Positions 6,805 through 13,073 of a stretch of DNA of 15,490 nucleotides are shown in pieces (within the stretch, counting starts at the first letter, position 1; every line of letters begins with the position of its first letter). The notes below the pieces were generated by a model. That model saw only the letters and a list, made by a program, of their open reading frames with translations. It made no database searches and was not told the origin of the DNA. The translations under genes and the position numbers were made by a program. The stretch is taken from the NCBI GenBank assembly GCA_002390745.1, contig DGQK01000019.1, positions 1-15,490 of the forward strand, given 5' to 3'. Source of the DNA: Bacteroidetes bacterium UBA4416. GTDB taxonomy: Bacteria; Bacteroidota; Bacteroidia; B-17B0; Aurantibacillaceae.

Positions 6805-8994
6805 ATGAATCCATTCAGAAGAATCTCACTCTTTAGTTACCTCCTCCTTATGCTGGCATCCACTGTTTATGGGCAAATAGCCTCCTGGAACCCATCAGGA
6901 TTATCGGCATACGGCCCCTCGCCCTGGGCGCCTGCATCTGCTGCTGCAGGTATCAGCGTGGGCGGACTAACACGAGGCGCCGGGCTTGCCACGACAGGTT
7001 CTCCTGTTACTAATGCCTGGGGAGCCATCAACTGGGCCGGAGCAGCCAACCAGGATGCGACCTTTACAGTAAGCGCCAATCCAGGGTATACCGTATCCTT
7101 CAGTACGTTTAATTTATCTTACCGGAGATCCAGCACGGGGCCCAATGCGGGTACCCTCGAATATACATTCGGCAGCAGCAGCACCTATACCGTTATCAGT
7201 GCGCTGACCAACCTCACGAGCACCGTCACGACCGGCGTTCCCATCACGCCTGTTAACCTGAGCAGCGTGGCTGATCTGCAGAATGTGCCTCCCGGAACCG
7301 TGGTTAAATTCCGGATCTTTCCAACAGGCGGCAGCAGCGTGGGCACATTTTATGTGTATGGGTCAGCGGGAATGAGCCTCGGTGGCACGGTTACAGGGCC
7401 CGCATCTGCCTTCACCTCCACGATCACACAAACAGCTCCTGTGTTATGTCATGGGCAGGCAGCGGCAACGCTTTCAGTGAATGCCACAGGCGCCACGCTT
7501 CCTTACACCTATTCCTGGTCGCCATCCGGCGGAACGTCAGACGTGGCCACCAACTTAACCGCAGGGATATATACCTGTGTCGTAACGGGCGCATCTTCTG
7601 CTACCACCATGAGCACTTATACCATCACGGAGCCGGCGCCTTTGTCATCCACGCTTACTGCACAAGCCAACGTCAGCTGCTTTGGCGGTTCCGATGGCTC
7701 AGCAAGCTTTGCCGTCAACGGCGGTACATTGCCATATACCTACAGCTGGTCGCCTTCCGGCGGCAATGCTGCCACAGCGGCTAACTTAATGGCGGGAACG
7801 TATACCCTGGCAATTACCGATGCAAATAATTGTGTGCTGTCGCCAACGCTCGCGATCACACAGCCTCCTGCGCTTACGCTCACAGTTGCCGCCTCATCTT
7901 CCGCAGTTTGTAACGGTTCGCCGGTGACTTTAACGGCAACAGGCGCTACGACCTATACCTGGACACAGGGGGTGAGCAATGGAATTGCCTTTTCGCCTTC
8001 CCTCACGGCTACGTATACCGTGAATGGGACGGATGGCAATGGCTGTACCGGCAGCGCTACCGTGCCGGTTACGGTCAATCCTTTACCGGTGATAAGCACT
8101 TCTGCCTCTCCTTCCTCAACCGTTTGCGCCGGCTCTTCGCTAAGCCTGAATGCGGGCGGCGCCAGTACCTATACCTGGACCGGTGGCGTTGTGAACGGCG
8201 TGGCCTTTGTCCCGGTATCTTCCGCCGTCTACACAGTAACAGGAAGCTCGGCAGATGGCTGTACCAGCGCGGCTTTCAGCTCCGTAACGGTGAGCGCCTT
8301 GCCTTCCGTAACGGCTTCTGCTGTTCCTTCTGTGGCTGTCTGCGCGGGCTCCCCGGTAACACTGAACGGCAGTGGGGCCGTAACTTATTCCTGGACAGGA
8401 GGCATTACCAATGGGCTTGCTTTTACCCCAACCTCCTCTGCCACCTATACGCTGACAGGGACTTCAGCCAATGGCTGTAGCGGTATTGCTGTAAAATCGG
8501 TTACGGTAAATGCCCTGCCTGCCCTGGGGGCCACAACCAGCCAGGCCATGCTGTGCGCCGGCCAGGCCGCTACGCTGACGGCTTCCGGCGCCACCTCCTA
8601 TACCTGGAGTACCGCACAGCAAACAGCGCTTATTGTGATACACCCTACGGTCACTACTACCTACACCCTGAGCGGAACCAATAGTAATGGCTGCACGGCC
8701 AGCCTGGCGGTAGTTCAGAATGTGTCGGCTTGTACAGGTCTGGAGGATGCGCTTGCTGCCGGGCCGCAGATTCGTTTGTATCCCAATCCAAATAAAGGAT
8801 CGTTTATCGTGTCGTCGGACAGGGATATGGCGTTAAGCCTGTTAAATAGTCTGGGAGAACTGCTGAAGGTATTCAGCCTGAATGGGGAGAATAATCATCA
8901 CTTGCAGATAGAAGGGCTTTCACAGGGTATTTATTTCCTGGTGTTCAGGGAGGCAACTTCTGCAATAGCGCAGAAAGTGCTTGTGACGGAATAG
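6805..8994 (+). CDS. T9SS-exported SprB/Ig-repeat surface protein
   Basis: This is a 729-residue exported protein. Parts in order are a signal peptide (1-23, ending STVYGQ), an N-terminal beta-sandwich (about 24-197), and two SprB-type repeats (about 203-275 and 280-353; the second reads SCFGGSDGSASFAVNGG then PYTYSWSPSGG). Four Ig-like repeats of about 70 residues follow (357-427, 430-498, 502-571, 574-643; pattern C-x-G-x-x-V-T-L, TYTWTGGV-NG-AF, TYT--GT--NGC). The end is a T9SS sorting domain (about 656-729, RLYPNPNKGSF, LSQGIYFLVF, KVLVTE). SprB repeats are known from the Flavobacterium gliding adhesin, but this protein is far smaller. A cell-surface adhesion or matrix role is inferred. 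The repeats are also similar at DNA level (TATACCTGGA in several), suggesting internal duplication. Confidence 0.9.
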   Translation: MNPFRRISLFSYLLLMLASTVYGQIASWNPSGLSAYGPSPWAPASAAAGISVGGLTRGAGLATTGSPVTNAWGAINWAGAANQDATFTVSANPGYTVSFSTFNLSYRRSSTGPNAGTLEYTFGSSSTYTVISALTNLTSTVTTGVPITPVNLSSVADLQNVPPGTVVKFRIFPTGGSSVGTFYVYGSAGMSLGGTVTGPASAFTSTITQTAPVLCHGQAAATLSVNATGATLPYTYSWSPSGGTSDVATNLTAGIYTCVVTGASSATTMSTYTITEPAPLSSTLTAQANVSCFGGSDGSASFAVNGGTLPYTYSWSPSGGNAATAANLMAGTYTLAITDANNCVLSPTLAITQPPALTLTVAASSSAVCNGSPVTLTATGATTYTWTQGVSNGIAFSPSLTATYTVNGTDGNGCTGSATVPVTVNPLPVISTSASPSSTVCAGSSLSLNAGGASTYTWTGGVVNGVAFVPVSSAVYTVTGSSADGCTSAAFSSVTVSALPSVTASAVPSVAVCAGSPVTLNGSGAVTYSWTGGITNGLAFTPTSSATYTLTGTSANGCSGIAVKSVTVNALPALGATTSQAMLCAGQAATLTASGATSYTWSTAQQTALIVIHPTVTTTYTLSGTNSNGCTASLAVVQNVSACTGLEDALAAGPQIRLYPNPNKGSFIVSSDRDMALSLLNSLGELLKVFSLNGENNHHLQIEGLSQGIYFLVFREATSAIAQKVLVTE

Positions 8995-9023
8995 AGACGT
9001 ATCACGCAAGAACACCAGAACGC

Positions 9024-9072
9024 TAACACCCTGTAAAAAGCTATGCTATACTTTGCTTTTTACAGGGTGTTA
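9024..9072. terminator. Bidirectional terminator between convergent genes
   Basis: An 18-bp perfect inverted repeat (9024-9041 and 9055-9072) has a 13-nt loop. The arms contain CCCTGTAAAAAGC and its complement. It lies 29 bp after the stop at 8994 (plus) and 26 bp after the stop at 9099 (minus), as expected for a terminator serving both directions. There is no long T-run outside the stem; the A5/T5 tract is inside it. Confidence 0.85.
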
Positions 9073-9098
9073 TAGATGTACATTAGCGCTGATCGTTA

Positions 9099-9563
9099 TC
9101 AGCCGGCTATTTCCAAATCCTCTATCCATTGCCTTGCCTGTACAGGGTCAGGAAAAAAATGTTCTCTGTCGCTGCTGAACCGTGTTTCATACAAGTTCAT
9201 TTTGGTCTCGTCCTGATGCGAATGAGCCGCTCCGATGCAGGTGATCCCCCTGGTGCTCCGATACGTCATTGTTTTGGCTTCTTCTTCAAATAAGTCCACA
9301 TAGCCTACTTTCCAGCCATAGTCGGCAAGTGTCAAAGGAACAACGCCTCTGAATCTTTTATGGGCCTCGATGTCTACGGCTTTAAAGCCATGCATATTGA
9401 CAAAGATCTTGAACGTGGAGTTGTCCTCCAGTTGGTTCAATGTGTGTTTGAGAGCGTTTTCCCAGGCTTCAATGTCGCTTTTTTCAATGTCTCCGCTTAT
9501 GTGAGTAACAAGCAGCCTTTTTTCAGGAAACCAATTCGTCTCTGTGTTTTTCGTCTTTACCAT
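9099..9563 (-). CDS. SpoIIAA/STAS-like domain protein
   Basis: This is a 154-residue soluble protein without a signal peptide. The pattern suggests the SpoIIAA-like (PF11964-type) fold. There is an N-terminal beta-hairpin (FPEKRLLVTHISGDI), a helix with acidic spacing (KSDIEAWENALKHTL), a strand FKIFVNMHGF, a helix region DIEAHKRFRGVV, a strand VGYVDLF, and the end RFSSDREHFFPDPVQARQWIEDL. The family's end (FP-x5-A-x-x-W) matches well, and the length is slightly longer than usual. The function of such proteins is mostly unknown; some bind lipids or act in signalling. It lies 80 bp after the AHSA1-like gene, with a strong terminator in between. Confidence 0.65.
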   Translation of the reverse strand: MVKTKNTETNWFPEKRLLVTHISGDIEKSDIEAWENALKHTLNQLEDNSTFKIFVNMHGFKAVDIEAHKRFRGVVPLTLADYGWKVGYVDLFEEEAKTMTYRSTRGITCIGAAHSHQDETKMNLYETRFSSDREHFFPDPVQARQWIEDLEIAG

Positions 9564-9597
9564 GTTTTTTTACTGGGTGATGTTGTCTGTGCAAAAA

Positions 9598-9629
9598 AAA
9601 CATGCCCGGTTAGGCTTCCGGGCATGTTT
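9598..9629 (-). terminator. Rho-independent terminator with T8 tract
   Basis: A 12-bp perfect stem (9598-9609 with 9618-9629; core CATGCCCGG) has an 8-nt loop. On the minus strand it is followed by eight T residues (9600-9593). It starts 15 bp after the stop of the AHSA1-like gene and is the clearest intrinsic terminator in the window. The next gene starts only 30 nt after the T-run with no visible promoter. Confidence 0.92.
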
Positions 9630-9643
9630 ATATCCAAAGGTGT

Positions 9644-10057
9644 TTATGCCTCTGTATATTTTTTAAAGTTGTCAAGGATTGCCTGCCAGCCAGCCTTTTG
9701 CATCTCTTCCGGGTTTTCGCTTTCCGCTTCAAATTCACTTTTGATGTGAGTTGACATCCCCTGCGAAGTGAAGGTAATGCTTACTTTGCGCCCGTCTCCG
9801 AGGGTGTAGGCAATCAGTTCATGCGGTTTCACATGCGTGTAGATTCCGGCAAAATCGAAGCCGAAGCTTCCGTCTTTGGCCTCCATACGCGAAAGGAATT
9901 TGCCACCGGCGCGCAGATCGTTCTCTGCTTTGGTCGTATGCCAGTCTTCGGAAGCATTGTTCCATTTCATGATGTGCTCGGGCTCCGACCAGGTTTTCCA
10001 TACTTTTTCTACCGGTGCGTTGATGCTTGCTTCTATAGTAATAACAGTGTTTGACAT
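9644..10057 (-). CDS. SRPBCC (AHSA1/START-like) domain protein
   Basis: This 137-residue protein fits the AHSA1-like family of the SRPBCC fold, a helix-grip cavity that binds hydrophobic ligands. The typical start is present (ITIEASINAPVEKVWKTWSEPEHIMKWNNAS), then LRAGGKFLSRMEAKDGSFGFDFAG, YTHVKPHELIAYTLGDGRKV, and the C-terminal helix KAGWQAILDNFKKYTE. Bacterial members are small cytoplasmic proteins of mostly unknown function. Despite the family name, Hsp90 activation is not implied. It lies 27 bp after the gene at 10085-10738 on the same strand, and a strong terminator follows. Confidence 0.9.
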   Translation of the reverse strand: MSNTVITIEASINAPVEKVWKTWSEPEHIMKWNNASEDWHTTKAENDLRAGGKFLSRMEAKDGSFGFDFAGIYTHVKPHELIAYTLGDGRKVSITFTSQGMSTHIKSEFEAESENPEEMQKAGWQAILDNFKKYTEA

Positions 10058-10084
10058 ATGTGTGTATATTAGGTGAATCTGAAT

Positions 10085-10738
10085 TTATTTGCACAGCGAA
10101 TTTAAGAAACATTCCAGAATAATGCCTGTAAAATTAATGCCAACTGTGATGAGAAAGTCTGCGGTGGCGTACAGGAATTCCTGCGATGGCTTTTTATCCG
10201 CTCCTGTACCGGAAATCTCATTTCTGTTCATGTAGGTATAAAGCCGCTCCCTGGCTGCTTGTTCCTGTATCGTTGATTCAATGATGTCATTGCTAAGTGG
10301 ATAGACCTTGCCGGAGAGCGTTTCGCTGAAATAGTAATATACCGTAAAGTTGGTTTCCACACGGTAGACATAGGGAGCTTCTGTGCGCCATAGCACTAGT
10401 GAGCGTCCGTTGTAAATGCGCCTGCGCTCACCGTATTCATTCACAATACCCCACACATTGGCTGCTTCGATCCGCTTCTCGGTCCTGCCTTTGTAGCGGA
10501 GCAAAATACAGGAGTCGTCTTTCTGGAGCTTGTAGCGGCTGATGTTGAGCGTGTCGGTGACAACCTGCTGATCCTGCGTATACACAATCACTGTCTTCCC
10601 GAATGCAGGTGGCCGGTTCATCACGCTGTCGAGCTGCCGGTCGATGTATTGAGCGGGAGTGCCGGAAAAAATCTGTGCAGAGAGTACCATCGGGCCTTGC
10701 AGCATCCACACAAAGAGATAGGTTACAAACCTGGCCAT
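10085..10738 (-). CDS. Unknown exported protein
   Basis: This is a 217-residue protein I do not recognise. It starts with a signal peptide-like stretch (MARFVTYLFVWMLQGPMVLSAQ). The middle has alternating beta-like segments: KTVIVYTQDQQVVTDTLN, SCILLRYKGR, RRRIYNGRSLVLW, and YVYRVETNFTVYYYFSE. A polar helix with QEQAARERLYTYMNRNE follows (about 157-173). The C-terminus has a hydrophobic segment (about 189-212) ending ILECFLNSLCK, so the protein could be anchored there. The beta-rich part resembles uncharacterised Bacteroidota periplasmic proteins in style, but no family is claimed. It is the first of a short run with the AHSA1-like gene 27 bp downstream. A near-promoter TATATTCG lies upstream, one base off the -7 consensus. 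Confidence 0.75.
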   Translation of the reverse strand: MARFVTYLFVWMLQGPMVLSAQIFSGTPAQYIDRQLDSVMNRPPAFGKTVIVYTQDQQVVTDTLNISRYKLQKDDSCILLRYKGRTEKRIEAANVWGIVNEYGERRRIYNGRSLVLWRTEAPYVYRVETNFTVYYYFSETLSGKVYPLSNDIIESTIQEQAARERLYTYMNRNEISGTGADKKPSQEFLYATADFLITVGINFTGIILECFLNSLCK

Positions 10739-10843
10739 GGTTCAAATAGAGCGGTGAGGTACTGCGAATATACTAAAATATCCAGCTTCCGGTAAGCGGG
10801 TAGCCGGTTATTTTCATGGATCAGATGCCAGGCATGCCGCTGT

Positions 10844-11419
10844 TTAGAATTCGATATCGATCCCGTATTTGCCCAGCAGGCCTGCGATACCCGCATGAGA
10901 GAACTTCGCTTTTTTCATCCGGTTCATTTCCGGGTCGATGGTATAATAGCTTGCTGTCCGGAAATCTGCTTTTTCCAGGATGGTATTCACAAAAGAAGTT
11001 TCCAGGAGGTTGCAATCCCTGAACAGAGCCTGGCTCAGATCGACGTTCTCGAATTGCATTTCTTTCATGGAGCAGCCTGTAAAATGAGTTTTGGTCATTT
11101 TCTTTTTAAAGAAGCTGGAATAATCCAGCTGGCAATTATGGAAGCTTACCTCGAAGAGAAAATCGTTGCAGTGGCTGAAGTTGATGCCGGTGAGCTTGCA
11201 GCCGGTGAAGCGCACATTTTTTAATCCGGTGTTATTAAACTGGATCAGCGACAGGTTGCAGTCCCTGAACTCGCAATCGATGAAGCTGCCATTGATGAAA
11301 TGGGCTTTTGATAAATTGCAGTTGATAAAGGTGCAGTTCTGATATTCCTGCTTCGATACAGATTGTTCCGAAAGGTCTGTCTTTTCAAATGTTTGGTGCT
11401 CGTATGGGCCTGAAGTCAT
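10844..11419 (-). CDS. Pentapeptide-repeat protein
   Basis: This is a 191-residue cytoplasmic protein. Residues about 26-155 follow the A(D/N)LXX-type pentapeptide pattern with central Phe/Leu (CTFINCNL, HFINGSFIDCEFRDCNL, RFTGCKLTGINF, HFTGCSM, ALFRDCNLLETSF), predicting a right-handed quadrilateral beta-helix of about six coils. A break near residues 81-108 resembles a loop between coils. The C-terminus (YYTIDPEMNRMKKAKFS-HAGIAGLLGKYGI) is a short helical cap. The overall plan is like Qnr/MfpA proteins that mimic DNA and shield gyrase, but it is shorter and lacks proof of that role. It lies 50 bp after the HEAT-repeat gene on the same strand, so co-transcription is possible. Confidence 0.9.
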   Translation of the reverse strand: MTSGPYEHQTFEKTDLSEQSVSKQEYQNCTFINCNLSKAHFINGSFIDCEFRDCNLSLIQFNNTGLKNVRFTGCKLTGINFSHCNDFLFEVSFHNCQLDYSSFFKKKMTKTHFTGCSMKEMQFENVDLSQALFRDCNLLETSFVNTILEKADFRTASYYTIDPEMNRMKKAKFSHAGIAGLLGKYGIDIEF

Positions 11420-11469
11420 GTGTAGGAAGGATGATGCGCAAAGGTCGGAAATGCCTGTTGTGCGGTCAA

Positions 11470-12231
11470 TTATTTTTTATAAAACTTATCAATATACCGG
11501 ATCGCTTCTTCCTGCGACAAGGCGCTGAAATTTTTATACCGCTCGTGCACATCGATGATCTCCTCAATCGCATCGCTTACCAGTGCTTTGTTCTTCCAGG
11601 TGTTCAGATGAGCAATTACCTTTGCAAGACAGCCTTTTTTGTAGGCGATCTGTCCAAGCACGTGCACCAGCGTATTCCTGACCCTTGCCGTTTGATCATG
11701 CTCCAGCTCCTGCAACAGGGGCAAAATATCTTCCGGGTGTTTGCGCCCTCTCAGCTCGATGCCGTGGCAGATCTCTCTTCGGATTTCCTTGTTGTTGTGG
11801 TGAAGGTAGGTTTTTGACCAGGCTAAAACAGGCTTTGGATTGACTTCCCCCATTTTTTTGATGGAGCCGATCACCGCATTCCTTGGGGAGTGATGCTCAT
11901 CGAATAAGCCTCTATCAAAAATATGCTGTACAATGCGGAAATCACTTTTGCCGATCTCACCGGCAGCATTGATGGCGGTTTGCCTTATTTTAAAAGACCC
12001 GTGCAGGAACAATTCGTTGATGAGTTTGATTATGGCAGGCCTTAGTTCATCATGCGCCAGGTAGAGCTTTCCAAGCGAGAGGTAAGCAGCTTTGCGGATG
12101 TAGGTGTCCTCATCATCCGCATAAGCCGTGCAGTGCTTTGCCCTGGCAGTTTGCAGTTCTTTCTGCATGGTATGGCTGATTTTTCTGACAGTTTCAGCGC
12201 GTTCTTCTTTCGTGAGGTCGTAAAAGGCCAT
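11470..12231 (-). CDS. HEAT-repeat protein
   Basis: This is a 253-residue, all-helical soluble protein. Repeated helix pairs carry HEAT spacing with a conserved D/R after the first helix: DEDTYIRKAAYLSLGKLYL, GSFKIRQTAINAAGEIGKS, HHSPRNAVIGSIKKMGEV, NKEIRREICHGIEL, and TARVRNTLVHVLGQIAYK. The rest forms flanking helices. HEAT solenoids bind other proteins or nucleic acid, and no catalytic site is visible. A DNA-alkylation-repair (AlkD-like) reading is possible for the fold but no specific motif supports it. It starts 16 bp after the stop of the acyl-carrier-like gene, so the two are probably translated from one mRNA and may act together. Confidence 0.88.
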   Translation of the reverse strand: MAFYDLTKEERAETVRKISHTMQKELQTARAKHCTAYADDEDTYIRKAAYLSLGKLYLAHDELRPAIIKLINELFLHGSFKIRQTAINAAGEIGKSDFRIVQHIFDRGLFDEHHSPRNAVIGSIKKMGEVNPKPVLAWSKTYLHHNNKEIRREICHGIELRGRKHPEDILPLLQELEHDQTARVRNTLVHVLGQIAYKKGCLAKVIAHLNTWKNKALVSDAIEEIIDVHERYKNFSALSQEEAIRYIDKFYKK

Positions 12232-12247
12232 GACTTAATGAATAGTT

Positions 12248-12829
12248 TTAATCAATTCCGAAATCAGCTGTGAAGCTCTTGTGTGGTTTAATATCGTAGA
12301 GGCTTACACCGGTTTTATCTTCCATAATAGCCATGATAGCAATGTACACCTCATAGCTGCTGCCCGGGTGTTTTGCGTTCAGAAATTTTTGATAATTCGC
12401 AGCACAGATCACGTCACAAAAGTCAGACAACGTCAGTGCGTCATAGTCTGCCTGCGGCGTCCAGGCAATGCGCGAAATGATCCGTTCTATATAGGTACCT
12501 TGTTTAGCTATCGGAAACTCAGGAATGGTAAGACCGGTTTCCTGTTCCAACTGTTGCCATGTTTCAGGTGTGTAGCTGAAAAAGTCTTTTACATGATCAT
12601 TGAACGTAACGTTTCTGTCGCTGATTCCAGCCTGTTGCATGGCTTTTTTCAGAAGGGCAAACACATCATCTCTCAAGGTTGTATGGGAAGAGCTGATGCC
12701 AAGGTGATGACAGACGCTACGGGTCATTTCATCTACCGTGCCGATTTTTTCGGCTTCCTGATCGGGAATACTAATCCCGAAATAATTCTCGAAGCTTACC
12801 AGTAATTCAACGCTGTCCAGGCTCATCAT
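12248..12829 (-). CDS. Acyl-carrier-like protein with permuted halves
   Basis: This is a 193-residue protein. Residues 3-45 match the second half of an acyl carrier protein: SLDSVELLVSFENYFGI, IPDQEAEKI, TVDEMTRSV, with Ser6 in the D-S-x-E-L phosphopantetheine motif. Residues about 158-193 match the first half: YEVYIAIMAIMEDKTGV then IKPHKSFTADFGID, ending where the DSL motif normally follows. TAA directly precedes the first ATG and TAA directly follows FGID, so neither end can be extended. The middle (about 50-150) is helical. It includes VTFNDHVKDFFSYTPETW and LEQETGLTIPEF, possibly a worn second carrier fold without the serine. Whether Ser6 is loaded is unknown. The HEAT-repeat gene follows after 16 bp. 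Confidence 0.8.
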   Translation of the reverse strand: MMSLDSVELLVSFENYFGISIPDQEAEKIGTVDEMTRSVCHHLGISSSHTTLRDDVFALLKKAMQQAGISDRNVTFNDHVKDFFSYTPETWQQLEQETGLTIPEFPIAKQGTYIERIISRIAWTPQADYDALTLSDFCDVICAANYQKFLNAKHPGSSYEVYIAIMAIMEDKTGVSLYDIKPHKSFTADFGID

Positions 12830-12917
12830 TTACTTTTTTTATACAATTCAACCTTTTGTCCCCCTGTAAAAACTCATGAAGAGCGTTGTACATGCCGGTG
12901 GGGATGCTTCAAATGAT

Positions 12918-12958
12918 AAACCCCTGAATCCCTTTATTTAAAGGTAGTTCAGGGGTTT
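12918..12958 (-). terminator. Hairpin downstream of tRNA-Arg
   Basis: Outer arms of 11 bp (12918-12928 with 12948-12958; AAACCCCTGAA and its complement) enclose an inner perfect 6-bp hairpin (12931-12936 with 12939-12944) across a small internal loop. It starts 3 nt after the tRNA 3' end. The T-run after it on the minus strand is short (TTTATCATTTG). It is likely the tRNA terminator and separates the tRNA from the acyl-carrier-like gene. Confidence 0.75.
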
Positions 12959-12960
12959 AG

Positions 12961-13032
12961 TGGCCTTGCCAGGAATCGAACCTGGATCTCAAGCTTCGGA
13001 GGCTCGAATACTATCCATTGTACTACAAGGCC
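12961..13032 (-). tRNA. tRNA-Arg (anticodon CCG)
   Basis: The minus strand folds as a full cloverleaf of 72 nt: acceptor GGCCTTG with CAAGGCC and discriminator A, a short D arm, anticodon stem CGAGC/GCTTG with loop CTCCGAA, and a T arm CCAGG-TTCGATT-CCTGG. The anticodon CCG reads the arginine codon CGG. The 3' CCA is not encoded (CTA follows) and must be added by nucleotidyltransferase, as is usual in this phylum. The CCG tRNA is generally one of the minor arginine isoacceptors. A consensus promoter lies just upstream. Confidence 0.95.
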
Positions 13033-13044
13033 AATTGGAGCCTG

Positions 13045-13073
13045 CAAATATACTATTTATTATTTATACCAAA
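13045..13073 (-). promoter_or_regulatory. Promoter of tRNA-Arg: TTTG-N17-TATATTTG
   Basis: The minus strand has TTTG (13073-13070), a 17-nt spacer, and TATATTTG (13052-13045). Both elements and the spacing fit the Bacteroidota sigma-A consensus (TTG/TTTG, 17-23 nt, TAnnTTTG). Transcription would begin about 5-8 nt before the mature tRNA 5' end. The -33 box lies in the last codons of the YihY gene, so the tRNA can be made independently of that gene. Confidence 0.85.

Noticed and set aside
10739..10843. Imperfect CCGG-bounded inverted repeat near 10790-10812 as terminator
   Set aside because: The arms do not match well and there is no T-run on either strand.
10844..11419. Calling the pentapeptide-repeat protein a quinolone-resistance (Qnr) protein
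   Set aside because: The fold type is shared by many unrelated proteins, the length is shorter, and no Qnr-specific loops can be confirmed by eye.
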